In this document: positions 52,358 to 61,565 of the stretch, in pieces
Numbering within the stretch: position 1 is the stretch's first letter
How the letters are laid out: each line of letters begins with the position of its first letter
Assembly (NCBI RefSeq): GCF_003660445.1
Contig: NZ_QZVQ01000004.1
Location: 248,001 to 312,000, forward strand
DNA: 64,000 nt
Reading direction: 5' to 3'
Origin: Croceibacterium ferulae
Lineage (GTDB): Bacteria; Pseudomonadota; Alphaproteobacteria; Sphingomonadales; Sphingomonadaceae
Notes under the pieces: generated by a model
Told to the model about the DNA's origin: nothing
Database searches by the model: none
What the model saw: the letters and a program-made list of their open reading frames with translations, nothing else
Program-made: the position numbers and the translations under genes

Positions 52358-54643
52358 ATGGCCACCATCGATGCTGAAAAAGACCCGTTCGATGCGATCA
52401 TCGACACGCCGTTCGATAGCGCGCTGTCCGAACGCTACCTCGTCTATGCCCTGTCCACCATCACCGCCCGGTCGCTGCCGGACCTGCGCGACGGGCTGAA
52501 GCCGGTCCACCGCCGCCTGCTGTGGACCATGCGCCAGCTCAAGCTGAACCCGACGGACGCCCCCAAGAAATCGGCGCGCGTGGTGGGTGACGTGATCGGC
52601 AAGTACCACCCGCATGGCGACGTGGCGGTCTATGACGCCATGGTCCGCCTGGCGCAGGATTTCACCCTGCGATACCCGCTGGTGGAAGGGCAGGGGAATT
52701 TCGGCAATATCGACGGCGATAGCGCCGCCGCCTACCGCTACACCGAATGCCGCCTGACCCGCACGGCCTTGTCGCTGATGCAGGGGCTGGACGAGGGGGC
52801 GGCCGACTTCGTGCCGACCTACAACAACGAGGAGGAGGAGCCGGTGCTCTTCCCCGGCCTGTTCCCCAACCTGCTGGCCAATGGTGCCAGCGGGATCGCG
52901 GTGGGCATGGCCACCAGCATCCCCAGCCACAACGTGGCGGAGATCCTGGATGCCACGCTGGAACTGATCGACAATCCCCATGCCACGCATCAGCGGCTGA
53001 TGGAGCTGTTTCACGGCCCGGATTTTGCCACCGGCGGCCTGATCGTGGACGGGCCGGAGGCGATCAGCGCAGCCTACGAGACCGGGCGCGGCGCCTTCCG
53101 CATGCGCGCCCGCTTCCATGCGCCGGAGGCGGGCGCCGGCCCGGATCGGGAGGCCGGGATCGAGCGCGTGGGCAGCGGGCAATGGCAGCTGGTCGTGTCC
53201 GAAATCCCGTACCAGGTGCAGAAGGGCAAGCTAATCGAGCAGATCGCGGCCCTGATCGCCGACAGGAAGCTGCCGATCCTGGAGGATGTGCGCGACGAAA
53301 GCGACGAACAGGTCCGCATCGTGTTCGTGCCGCGCAGCCGCAATGTCGACCCCGAGCAGCTGAAGGAAGCGCTGTACCGGCTCAGCGACCTGGAGGTGCG
53401 CTTCTCGCTCAACCTCAACGTGCTGGATGCCACCCGCACGCCGATGGTGATGGGCCTGCACGAACTGCTGTCCAACTGGGTGGCGCACCAGATCGACATC
53501 CTGCAGCGGCGCACGCGCCATCGGCTGGACAAGATCGCCGACCGGCTGGAGCTGGTCGCCGGCTACATCATCGCCTTCCTCAACCTGGATCGCGTGATCG
53601 AGATCATCCGTACCGAGGACAATCCCAAGGCGATGATGATCGCGGAGTTCGAGCTGACCGACCGGCAGGCCGAGGCGATCCTGAACATGCGGCTGCGATC
53701 CCTGCGCAAGCTGGAGGAGCTGGAACTGCGCAAGGAGCATGATGCGCTGGAGAAGGAGCGCGGCGAGCTGACCGCATTGCTGGAAAGTCCGGCCAAGCAG
53801 CGCACCCGGCTGAAGCGCGACCTGCGCGCCCTGCGCAAGGAGTATGGCGAGGATACGGTGCTGGGTCGCCGGCGCACCACCATCGCCGCGGCCGCGCCGA
53901 CCGTCACCTTCAGCATGGACGCGATGATCGAGAAGGAGCCGGTGACGGTGATCCTGTCGCAGCGTGGCTGGATCCGCGCGGCGAAGGGTCATGTGCCGCT
54001 GGATGGCGACTGGAAGTGGAAGGAAGGCGACGGTCCCGCCTTCGCCGTCCACGCACAGACCACGGACAAGCTGCTGATCGCCGGCGATGACGGGCGGTTC
54101 TTCACGCTGGGTGCCGACAAGCTGCCAGGCGCGCGCGGTTTCGGGGAGCCGATCCGCACCATGCTGGACATGGATGCATCGGTGCAGGCGATGGCGCTGA
54201 TCGTGCACCGTCCGGGCTTGCGCCTGCTGCTGGCATCCAGCCACGGACGCGGCTTCGTGGCGGATACGGGCGAGCTGCTGGCGGAAACGCGCAAGGGCCG
54301 GCAGGTGGTGAACCTGAAGGGCGACGGGAAGCTGGCGGTGCTGCGGGAGATCGCGGCACGCGACGACCATGTCGCGGTGATCGGCGACAACCGCAAGCTG
54401 GTGGTGTTCCACCTGGACGAACTCCCGCAGATGGCGCGCGGGCAGGGCGTGGCGCTGCAGCGTTATCGCGATGGCGGCATGGCGGACGCCACCACCTTCC
54501 GGCTGGAAGAAGGCCTCAGCTGGGCAATGGGCGGGGAAACCGGCCGCACCCGGACGGAGCGGGAGATCCAGCAATGGAAGGTCGCGCGCGGCGGTGCCGG
54601 CCGATTGCCGCCCAACGGTTTTCCGCGGGATAATCGCTTCTGA
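52358..54643 (+). CDS. parC: DNA topoisomerase IV subunit A
   Basis: 761-aa type IIA topoisomerase A subunit that separates linked daughter chromosomes. The breakage-reunion domain has Tyr128 (AAYRYTECR) as catalytic residue; the quinolone-pocket loop reads [15 protein letters not shown]. ParC rather than GyrA is indicated by the short C-terminal domain (about 500-740) without a GyrA box, and by the [18 protein letters not shown] start. Position 89, equivalent to E. coli Ser80, is Val; Asp93 replaces Glu84. ATG 52358 follows a GATAGG element by nine bases. Confidence 0.95.
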   Translation: MATIDAEKDPFDAIIDTPFDSALSERYLVYALSTITARSLPDLRDGLKPVHRRLLWTMRQLKLNPTDAPKKSARVVGDVIGKYHPHGDVAVYDAMVRLAQDFTLRYPLVEGQGNFGNIDGDSAAAYRYTECRLTRTALSLMQGLDEGAADFVPTYNNEEEEPVLFPGLFPNLLANGASGIAVGMATSIPSHNVAEILDATLELIDNPHATHQRLMELFHGPDFATGGLIVDGPEAISAAYETGRGAFRMRARFHAPEAGAGPDREAGIERVGSGQWQLVVSEIPYQVQKGKLIEQIAALIADRKLPILEDVRDESDEQVRIVFVPRSRNVDPEQLKEALYRLSDLEVRFSLNLNVLDATRTPMVMGLHELLSNWVAHQIDILQRRTRHRLDKIADRLELVAGYIIAFLNLDRVIEIIRTEDNPKAMMIAEFELTDRQAEAILNMRLRSLRKLEELELRKEHDALEKERGELTALLESPAKQRTRLKRDLRALRKEYGEDTVLGRRRTTIAAAAPTVTFSMDAMIEKEPVTVILSQRGWIRAAKGHVPLDGDWKWKEGDGPAFAVHAQTTDKLLIAGDDGRFFTLGADKLPGARGFGEPIRTMLDMDASVQAMALIVHRPGLRLLLASSHGRGFVADTGELLAETRKGRQVVNLKGDGKLAVLREIAARDDHVAVIGDNRKLVVFHLDELPQMARGQGVALQRYRDGGMADATTFRLEEGLSWAMGGETGRTRTEREIQQWKVARGGAGRLPPNGFPRDNRF

Positions 54644-54678
54644 TCGGACGTTGGGGCAGCACAACAGGAGCGCTGCCC

Positions 54679-54870
54679 ATGTTCATGGACTTTCGCGATC
54701 AGCCCGTGCCGCCCCCATGGCAGCCAGAGCCCCGACCCGTGCGGCTGACCCGCCAGCAGGAAAAGCGGCTGGGCATGGTCCTGCTGGTGAACATCGTGCT
54801 GCTGTTCGGCGCCGCGCCGCTGGCCGGATCGTCAGTGGTCGCCGCACTGCTCTGGATGGCGGGCGGCTGA
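54679..54870 (+). CDS. small single-helix membrane protein
   Basis: 63-residue protein with a proline-rich hydrophilic N-terminal half (MFMDFRDQPVPPPWQPEPRP), a basic stretch LTRQQEKRLG, and one or two hydrophobic segments at 32-62. It has an AGGAG site nine bases before the ATG and lies 35 bases after parC. No family is recognised. Confidence 0.6.
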   Translation: MFMDFRDQPVPPPWQPEPRPVRLTRQQEKRLGMVLLVNIVLLFGAAPLAGSSVVAALLWMAGG

Positions 54871-54886
54871 TCGCCGCATATGAAAA

Positions 54887-54916
54887 GGGCCGGGTGCACC
54901 CCTGGTGACCCGGCCC
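54887..54916 (-). terminator. intrinsic terminator of the secreted protein gene
   Basis: Perfect 9-bp inverted repeat GGGCCGGGT (54887-54895) and ACCCGGCCC (54908-54916) with a 12-base loop. On the minus strand it is followed by TTTTC, fitting a terminator for the gene ending at 54944. It may also stop plus-strand transcription. Confidence 0.7.
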
Positions 54917-54943
54917 CTCTCTTCGGTGCGACCCGAGAATGGA

Positions 54944-55543
54944 TCAGGTGGCGGCTTCGGTCGAAGCGGCCGCACCACCCGCCTGCGCGGACACGGCCGC
55001 ATTCAGATCGGCCGAGGTGGCGAGGAAGGTCAGGTTCTCGCCCGTGACCGTCATCTGGTCCTTCGGCAGCTGGATCGGGCCGGCGGTGGTGTGCTCCACC
55101 ACGACCATGCCATCCGGCTTCACTTCGGTGATCGTGCCGACGGCCACGTTGTCGACCGTGAACAGTTGCGCGCCGGCCACCAGCTTGGTGTCGAGCGCGG
55201 CGACGGCCTTCTGCTCCTCGGCACGGATGGCGGCTTCCAGGTCGGCCTTGTTCCAGCCGATCGTCGGGCCCGTGTCACTGGTGCCGAACACGCTGGCCGG
55301 CAGGGTGGCATTCAGGGTGCCGGTGTTGACGACCACATTGGTGCCTTCGACCTTGTCGACCGTACCAACCGGATTTCCATCCGGACCGTAAACGGTCGCG
55401 CCCACGGTCACGCCGCTATCGCCGGCGGGGGCGCCGGTGGCGGGGGTGGTGGCGGCAGGCGCGGTCGCCTGGGCCAGGGCGGCGGGGGCCAGTGCGGTGG
55501 TGCAGGCAAGGGCTGCAACGCTCGCGAGGGTCCTGATGTTCAT
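54944..55543 (-). CDS. secreted protein with two similar beta modules
   Basis: 199-aa exported protein. The signal peptide runs to about residue 25 (ALAQA), followed by an Ala/Pro/Thr-rich linker. Two modules of about 60 residues look related: GATVYGPDGNPVGTVDKVEG...VVV...LPASVFG...LEAAI and GAQLFTVDNVAVGTITEVKPDGMVVV...IQLPKDQMT...LNAAV. The pattern resembles PRC-barrel-like domains. It is likely periplasmic, function unknown. GGAG lies eight bases before the ATG. The 235 bases upstream to 55778 show nothing else clear. Confidence 0.75.
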   Translation of the reverse strand: MNIRTLASVAALACTTALAPAALAQATAPAATTPATGAPAGDSGVTVGATVYGPDGNPVGTVDKVEGTNVVVNTGTLNATLPASVFGTSDTGPTIGWNKADLEAAIRAEEQKAVAALDTKLVAGAQLFTVDNVAVGTITEVKPDGMVVVEHTTAGPIQLPKDQMTVTGENLTFLATSADLNAAVSAQAGGAAASTEAAT

Positions 55544-55778
55544 ATGATCAACTCCGTATATTCGTCTGACAGTCTTGGAGGCCGTGAGGCCGCGGTTCTG
55601 TTCACGGGATCAGGACGAGGAACCAGTCCGCTTGTCGCCGACGATGGTCGCCGCAAGGCTTCCACTTTCCCCGCCCGGATAACCCGTTGCCGCTATTCAA
55701 CGCGAAAACGCCCGCCGGGGGGTACCTTAATCGGCCAGTCGTTACTCAGACGGGACGAAGTGGGTGCAGTGCAACATT

Positions 55779-56963
55779 TCAGCTGCGCCGATCTGCGGCG
55801 AGCACCTCGTCCAGCAGGGCCGCGGTTGCATCCGGCCCTGGAAACCGGCGGTCGATCCAGCGATCCTCCACCGTGCGCAGCAGCCGGGCGACGTCCGGCC
55901 CGGCAGTGATCCCGCGGGCGATGATCGCGCCGCCTTTCAGCGGGAAGGCCGGCACATCCCATCCGGCCAGGGGTGACGGGTCACCGCCGGTCAGGGCCAG
56001 CCGGTCCAGCGCTTCCGCCCGGCCCAGCCGATAGGCAAGCGCGCGTGGATCATCCCGGTCGCTCGCCTGCCGACCCGCTGCCAGCGCCAGCCGCTTGCGC
56101 TGTGCCGTGGACAGGCGCAGCCGCGCGGCGGCCTGCTCGGCCGGTCGGGGATCGGCCGGCAGCAGGGCGGCCAGCCGGCGCAGCGGGTCCGGCACCATCG
56201 CATGCGCCTGTTCCCACCCGATCAGCTGGTGCAGCAGGGCAATGCCTTCGGCGCTGCGTTCGGGCAGGGCGATCGGCAGCACGCCGGCTGCGTCCATGCG
56301 CGCCAGGGTCGCCGCCGGGTCGGGCAGCGCCAGCAGATTCAGCAGCTCCATCGCCACGCGTTCGCGGCTGAGGCCTTTCAGGGTCGGCGCCAGCTCGGCA
56401 CAAGCTGCTTCCGCCGCTTCATCCAGCTCCGCGCCGAAGCGCGCCTGGAAGCGGTAATATCGCAGGATGCGCAGGTGGTCCTCGCGGATGCGCTGGACCG
56501 GATCGCCGATGAAGCGCACCCGCCGCTGCGCCAGATCGGCAAGCCCGTCGAACCAGTCGCTGATCTCCAGCGTGCGCGGATCGGCATAAAGCGCGTTGAT
56601 GGTGAAATCGCGGCGGGCGGCATCGTCGCGCCATTCGCTGGCGAAGGCGATGGTGGCATGGCGGCCATCCGTGGCGACATCGCGCCGCAGGGTGGTGATC
56701 TCCACCGGACCATCGGGCAGCACGGCGGTGACAGTGCCATGCGCGATGCCGGTGGGCACGGCGCGGATGCCCGCCGTGGCCAGCCGGGCCAGCACATCAT
56801 CGGGCAGCAGGGGCGTGGCGGCGTCCACATCCTTTACCGGCTGCTCCAGCAGTGTGTCCCGCACCGCGCCACCGACCCAGCGCAGGTTGTCCGGCCCCAG
56901 CGCATCGACCAGCATGGCGAGGTCAGACCGGGCGGTCCAGGGGGCGGCGGGCAGGCGGGTCAA
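55779..56963 (-). CDS. cca: CCA tRNA nucleotidyltransferase
   Basis: 394-aa class II CCA-adding enzyme/poly(A) polymerase-family head domain. The GG-V-RD motif is WVGGAVRDTLL, the metal-binding DxD is in KDVDAAT, and RRDFTIN and ERVAMELLNLL follow. It adds or repairs the 3' CCA of tRNAs, although tRNA-His in this window already encodes CCA. Translation starts with TTG 56963 overlapping the NUDIX stop as TTGA; no ATG lies at a sensible position. Confidence 0.93.
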   Translation of the reverse strand: MTRLPAAPWTARSDLAMLVDALGPDNLRWVGGAVRDTLLEQPVKDVDAATPLLPDDVLARLATAGIRAVPTGIAHGTVTAVLPDGPVEITTLRRDVATDGRHATIAFASEWRDDAARRDFTINALYADPRTLEISDWFDGLADLAQRRVRFIGDPVQRIREDHLRILRYYRFQARFGAELDEAAEAACAELAPTLKGLSRERVAMELLNLLALPDPAATLARMDAAGVLPIALPERSAEGIALLHQLIGWEQAHAMVPDPLRRLAALLPADPRPAEQAAARLRLSTAQRKRLALAAGRQASDRDDPRALAYRLGRAEALDRLALTGGDPSPLAGWDVPAFPLKGGAIIARGITAGPDVARLLRTVEDRWIDRRFPGPDATAALLDEVLAADRRS

Positions 56964-57586
56964 GATGGGGATCCTTCGAACAGGCTTTGCCAGCGCAGGC
57001 GGCGCGACAGGTTGGTCAGGATCGCGGCGGTGATGCCCCAGATGCGGTGATCCTGCCACATGATCTCGGTATAGTGGCGGCGCTGCCCCAGCCATTCGCC
57101 GGTGCGCTGCCGATGGTTGGCGGGGTCGAGCAGAAAGCGCAGCGGCGCCTCGAACCATGCGCTGACCTCCGCCGGATTGGGCGTGATCGGCAGGTCGGCC
57201 GGCACGGTGGCCAGCACCGGTGTCACGTCATAGCCGGTGGCGGTGACGAAGCGGTCGCTGGCGCCGATCAGCTGCACGCGCGCCGGATCGATGCCGAGCT
57301 CCTCGTGCGCCTCGCGCAGGGCGGCGGTCGTGGTGTCTTCCCCCGCATCGATCTTGCCACCCGGAAACGCGACCTGCCCCGCATGGGCGCGCATGGTGCC
57401 CGGCCGATGGATCAGCAGCACGCCCGGTTCGACCCGCTCCGTCACCGCGATCAGCACCGCGGCCGGGCGCAGGCGCGGCGGGGCGAGATCGGCATCGCTG
57501 GCAAGGTCGGGCAGGGCGATGCCGTGCCCTTCGTCGAACAGGGCGGTCAGACGGTCGAACAGGGTGGGGCGATCGAACAGGGTCAA
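56960..57586 (-). CDS. NUDIX hydrolase, CoA-pyrophosphatase-like
   Basis: 208-aa NUDIX protein. The NUDIX box reads GGKIDAGEDTTTAALREAHEELGI, and the upstream HAGQVAFPGG is the UPF0035/CoA-pyrophosphatase signature (as in NudL). It probably cleaves CoA or a related dinucleotide. It begins with TTG 57586 inside the DUF1285 stop (TTGA) and hands on to cca the same way. Confidence 0.9.
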   Translation of the reverse strand: MTLFDRPTLFDRLTALFDEGHGIALPDLASDADLAPPRLRPAAVLIAVTERVEPGVLLIHRPGTMRAHAGQVAFPGGKIDAGEDTTTAALREAHEELGIDPARVQLIGASDRFVTATGYDVTPVLATVPADLPITPNPAEVSAWFEAPLRFLLDPANHRQRTGEWLGQRRHYTEIMWQDHRIWGITAAILTNLSRRLRWQSLFEGSPS

Positions 57587-58101
57587 GCCGGCTCCAGCGC
57601 GAAGCGCATTCCGCGGCTGGTGACGTGGAACGATCCGTCGGGCGCCTCCTCCGCCAGATCGGCCAGCTGCAGCCAGGTGGACCGGTCCAGCCGCGCTTCG
57701 CAGCCATGACGGACGGCAAGGTACAGCGCGGGTGCCCCGGCATCGCCGCCAACCCGCAGCGGGTGGTCCGGCCCGGCCTCGACCCGGTCGCCGGTGTTGA
57801 GGCGGAACGCCAGCGTGTCGCCCTCGCGCACCACATCGACCGCCACGAAAGGGGCATCCTCCACCGCGATCGCCTGCCGGCATTGCGGCGTCATCAGCCA
57901 GTGCTGCCCCGCCGCATCGCGCAACAGCAGGGTGGAGAAGGCACGGACCATCGCCGGTCGCTCGATCGGGGAACCCTGATAGAACCAGCGCCCAGCCGCA
58001 TCGATGCGCATCTGGCTGTCGATCACCTCCGTCGGGTGCCAGCGATCCACCGGCGGCAGCGGGCGGGAGGCGTGTTGCAGGAGATCGTCGGGGCTGGTCA
58101 C
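57583..58101 (-). CDS. DUF1285 family protein
   Basis: 172-aa protein of the DUF1285 family, recognised by DRWHPTEVIDSQMRIDAAGRWFYQGSPIERPAMVRAFSTLL and by the position upstream of a NUDIX-cca pair, a common alphaproteobacterial order. The function is unknown; a structure in this family resembles a two-domain beta-rich fold. GTG start at 58101, 23 bases after the GNAT stop. Confidence 0.9.
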   Translation of the reverse strand: MTSPDDLLQHASRPLPPVDRWHPTEVIDSQMRIDAAGRWFYQGSPIERPAMVRAFSTLLLRDAAGQHWLMTPQCRQAIAVEDAPFVAVDVVREGDTLAFRLNTGDRVEAGPDHPLRVGGDAGAPALYLAVRHGCEARLDRSTWLQLADLAEEAPDGSFHVTSRGMRFALEPA

Positions 58102-58124
58102 GCCACATCCCCTGCCATGCCGGC

Positions 58125-58643
58125 TCAACCGCGCCAAGGGCCCAGCATGCCGGTGGCGGGCAGCACGGCGGGGTTGCTGGCGCGCAGCAGCAGCCGGTGC
58201 GCCTCCCACGGGCCGGGGCAGCGCCAGCCGGCGGTGTAGTCGGCATGGAAGCCGAACGGGTTGTAATAGGCCGGGTCGCCGATCAGCATCTGCGGCAGCG
58301 GCGCGCGCGGATCGAGCGCGCTGGTCTGCGCCGCCATCAGCGCGCGGCCGAAGCCCTGGTCACGGCGATCGGGATGGACCGCCACCGGGCCGACCATGAT
58401 CAGCGGATGGTCGCGGCCGGCATCATCGGTCAGCGCGACCGGGAAGGCCTGGATCGTGCCCGCCAGCGTGCCGTCCGGCGCCAGTGCCGCATAGCTGAGC
58501 GCCGGCAGGTAATCCGCGCCCTGCCGGATGGCATAGGCGGTGCGTTCGTGCCGGTTGTCTCCGAAGACGAGGTCGAGCAGCGCCTCGATCGCGAGCGGAT
58601 CGTGATCGGCGAGGGGCATCAGGGTGGCGGCAGTGGTGTCCAT
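58125..58643 (-). CDS. GNAT family N-acetyltransferase
   Basis: 172-aa acetyltransferase of the YhbS-like GNAT group. The acetyl-CoA loop is VAVHPDRRDQGFGRALMAA; YYNPFGF and the preceding MLIGDPA are typical of this branch. The substrate is unknown. ATG 58643 is taken; the reading frame upstream extends into the topA promoter region without family-like sequence. It leads the GNAT-DUF1285-NUDIX-cca transcript. Confidence 0.9.
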   Translation of the reverse strand: MDTTAATLMPLADHDPLAIEALLDLVFGDNRHERTAYAIRQGADYLPALSYAALAPDGTLAGTIQAFPVALTDDAGRDHPLIMVGPVAVHPDRRDQGFGRALMAAQTSALDPRAPLPQMLIGDPAYYNPFGFHADYTAGWRCPGPWEAHRLLLRASNPAVLPATGMLGPWRG

Positions 58644-58770
58644 GGCGGCCGGGCGGATAGTGGCAAGCGGGGCGGCGGGCAACGACTTTGCAGGCGCATC
58701 GGCACTTGACGACCGGCCCCTCGGCTTTCCACCCTCGCGCGTACACACGAAGGATCACGTTTCAACTGCC

Positions 58771-61383
58771 ATGCAGCTCGTCATTGTCGAATCGCCGGCC
58801 AAGGCCAAAACCATCGAAGGCTACCTGGGCAAGGACTTCCGCGTCCTGGCCAGTTACGGCCATGTCCGCGACCTGCCGCCCAAGGATGGCAGCGTCCGCC
58901 CGGACGAGGATTTCGCCATGGATTGGGAGATCTATGACGACAAGCGCAACAAGGACCAGGTGAAGGCCATCGCCGATGCGGCGAAGAAGTCCGACCGCCT
59001 GATCCTGGCCACCGACCCTGATCGCGAGGGCGAGGCGATCAGCTGGCACGTGCTGGAACTGCTGAAGAAGCGGAAAGCGCTGCCGGCGGAGGTGGAGCGC
59101 GTGACCTTCAACGCCATCACCAAGGCTGCGGTGACCGACGCGATGAAGGCGCCCCGGCAGCTCGATACCGATCTGATCGACGCCTATCTGGCCCGCCGCG
59201 CGCTGGATTACCTGTTCGGCTTCACCCTCAGCCCCGTGCTGTGGCGCAAGCTGCCCGGGGCCAAGAGCGCGGGCCGCGTGCAGTCTGTGGCGCTGCGCCT
59301 GATCGTCGATCGGGAGCGGGAGATCGAGGCCTTCACCGCGCAGGAATACTGGTCCGTCTCCGCGCAGATGGAGCAGGACGGCATGCCGTTCACCGCCCGG
59401 CTGGTGCAGTTCGATGGCGACAGGCTGGAGCGGCTGAGCATCGGTGACGGTGCCACGGCAGAACGCGCGAAGGCGGCGGTCGAGGCCGGCCGCTTCACGG
59501 TGGAGGAGGTCGAGACCAAGCCGCTGAAGCGCAACCCGGCGGCCCCGTTCACCACCTCCACCCTGCAGCAGGAGGCCGCGCGCAAGCTGGGCTATTCGGC
59601 GCAGCACACGATGCGGCTGGCGCAGACGCTCTACGAGGCCGGCCACATCACCTACATGCGGACGGACGGCGTGCAGATGGACGGCAGCGCGATCAGCGCC
59701 TGCCGCAAGGCCATCACCGAACGGTATGACGGGCATTACCTGCCCGAAAAGCCGCGCCAGTATCAGACCAAGGCCAAGAACGCGCAGGAAGCGCACGAGG
59801 CGATCCGCCCGACCGATTTCAGCCGCGACCGCGCCGGCAGCGGTGACGAGGGCAAGCTGTACGACCTGATCTTCAAGCGGGCGATGGCCAGCCAGATGGC
59901 CGCCGCCAGCCTGGAACGCACGACCGTGACGCTGCGTGACCCCACCGGCCGCCATGCCCTGCGCGCCACCGGGCAGGTGGTGAAGTTCGCCGGCTTCCTG
60001 GCGGTGTACGAGGAAGGCTTCGACGCCAAGGATGAGGACGAGGCCGAAGGCCTGCTGCCGCTGATGCGCAAGGGCGACAGCCCGGTGAAGAAGGGCGTGG
60101 AAGCCGTGCAGCACTTCACTCAGCCGCCGCCGCGCTTTGCCGAGGCCAGCCTGGTCAAGCGGATGGAGGAGCTGGGGATCGGCCGCCCGTCCACCTATGC
60201 CAGCACTATCCAGACCCTGCGCGACCGGTCCTATGTCCGCATGGAGAAGAACCGCTTCTTCGCCGAGGAATCCGGCCGGCTGCTGACCGCGTTCCTGGAG
60301 CGCTTCTTCCCCCGCTATGTCGGCTACGACTTCACCGCCGAGATGGAGGAGGAGCTGGACGACGTGTCCGGCGGGCGCGCCGCGTGGAAGACGGTGCTGG
60401 AAGCGTTCTGGCGCGACTTCAAGCCCAAGAGCGACGAGGTCATGGAGCGCCAGCCCTCCGAGGTGACGGAGGCGCTGGACCAGTTCCTGTCCGACTACCT
60501 GTTCCCGCCGCAGGCCGATGGCGGCGACCCGCGCACCTGCCCCAAATGCGTTGCCGAAGGGCGCGACGGCGGGCGGCTGTCCATGCGCGGCGGCAAGTTC
60601 GGCGCGTTCATCGCCTGCGCCAACTACCCCGAATGCACCTTCCGCCGCCGCTTCGGCCAGCCGGGTGCCGACGGGGCGGAGGCGCAGGACGAGACGCTGG
60701 GCAACGATCCCGTCACCGGACTGCCGGTGGAGCGCAAGGCCGGCCGCTTCGGCCCCTATGTGCAGCTGGGGGAGGGCAAGGAGGCGAAGCGCGCCAGCAT
60801 TCCCAAGGACCTGCCCGATTTCGACCTGGAATGGGCGCTGAAGCTGCTCGCCCTGCCGCGCACGGTGGGTCAGCATCCGGAGACCGGCAACGACATCCTG
60901 GCCAGCATCGGCAAGTATGGCCCCTACCTGGTGCATGACGGCAAATATGCCCGGCTGACCTCCACGGCGGAGGTGTTCGAGACCGGCATGAACGCCGCCG
61001 TCAGCCTGCTGGCGGAGGCCGCCAACCGCAAGGGCGGCACCCGCACCAAGGCGGAGCCGATCAAGACCTTCGGCGCGCATCCGGACAGCGCCGCGGAGAT
61101 GAAGGTGCTGCCGGGCCGCTTCGGCCCCTATGTCACCGATGGCACCACCAACGCGACCATCCCCAAGGACATGAAGCCGGAAGACCTGACCGAGGAACAG
61201 GCCATCGCCCTGATCCGCGAACGGGCCGCCAAGGCTCCGGCGAAGAAGAAGGCCGCGCCCAAGAAGAAGGCTCCGGCCAAGAAGGCTCCTGCCAAGGCAG
61301 CAGCCGCGAAGAAGCCGGCTGCGAAGAAGGCGCCGGCGAAGAAGGCCGCTGCCAAGACGCCGGCAGCAGAAGGGGACAGCTGA
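58771..61383 (+). CDS. topA: DNA topoisomerase I
   Basis: 870-aa type IA topoisomerase that relaxes negative supercoils. The Toprim domain starts MQLVIVESPAKAKTIEGYLG with DPDREGEAISWH; the catalytic Tyr295 is in ITYMRTDG. One four-cysteine zinc-ribbon (CPKC...CANYPEC) and several degenerate repeats of the GRFGPYV type follow. The last 50 residues are Lys/Ala/Pro repeats like histone H1 tails. ATG 58771 gives the canonical start. Coupled by TGATG to the small gene at 61383. Confidence 0.96.
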   Translation: MQLVIVESPAKAKTIEGYLGKDFRVLASYGHVRDLPPKDGSVRPDEDFAMDWEIYDDKRNKDQVKAIADAAKKSDRLILATDPDREGEAISWHVLELLKKRKALPAEVERVTFNAITKAAVTDAMKAPRQLDTDLIDAYLARRALDYLFGFTLSPVLWRKLPGAKSAGRVQSVALRLIVDREREIEAFTAQEYWSVSAQMEQDGMPFTARLVQFDGDRLERLSIGDGATAERAKAAVEAGRFTVEEVETKPLKRNPAAPFTTSTLQQEAARKLGYSAQHTMRLAQTLYEAGHITYMRTDGVQMDGSAISACRKAITERYDGHYLPEKPRQYQTKAKNAQEAHEAIRPTDFSRDRAGSGDEGKLYDLIFKRAMASQMAAASLERTTVTLRDPTGRHALRATGQVVKFAGFLAVYEEGFDAKDEDEAEGLLPLMRKGDSPVKKGVEAVQHFTQPPPRFAEASLVKRMEELGIGRPSTYASTIQTLRDRSYVRMEKNRFFAEESGRLLTAFLERFFPRYVGYDFTAEMEEELDDVSGGRAAWKTVLEAFWRDFKPKSDEVMERQPSEVTEALDQFLSDYLFPPQADGGDPRTCPKCVAEGRDGGRLSMRGGKFGAFIACANYPECTFRRRFGQPGADGAEAQDETLGNDPVTGLPVERKAGRFGPYVQLGEGKEAKRASIPKDLPDFDLEWALKLLALPRTVGQHPETGNDILASIGKYGPYLVHDGKYARLTSTAEVFETGMNAAVSLLAEAANRKGGTRTKAEPIKTFGAHPDSAAEMKVLPGRFGPYVTDGTTNATIPKDMKPEDLTEEQAIALIRERAAKAPAKKKAAPKKKAPAKKAPAKAAAAKKPAAKKAPAKKAAAKTPAAEGDS

Positions 61384-61565
61384 TGGGCAAGGAAGTCTTC
61401 GAACGTCACAAGCAGCCGTGGAAGGCGGAGGAAGCGGGCATGCTGCGCACCCTGGCCGCCAAGGGCAAGGGGCTGAAGGACATCGCCAAGTCGCTGAACC
61501 GCAGCGAGGAATCCACCAAGGAGTTCGCCAAGAAGAACGGGATCGAGATCCTCAAGAAAAGGTGA
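61383..61565 (+). CDS. small basic protein coupled to topA
   Basis: 60-residue basic protein (MGKEVFERHKQPWKAEEAGMLRTLAAKGKGLKDIAKSLNRS...). Residues 12-45 have a SANT/Myb- or HTH-like helical layout (W15, then GKGLKDIAKSLNRSEESTKEFAKKNGI). The start overlaps the topA stop as TGATG, so it is translated with TopA. It may bind DNA, but this is an inference and no family is recognised. Confidence 0.75.
   Translation: MGKEVFERHKQPWKAEEAGMLRTLAAKGKGLKDIAKSLNRSEESTKEFAKKNGIEILKKR

Noticed and set aside
58762-61080. Minus-strand open frame of 772 codons opposite topA
   Set aside because: Gly/Ala/Leu/His-rich shadow of a high-GC gene; topA has all type IA motifs.
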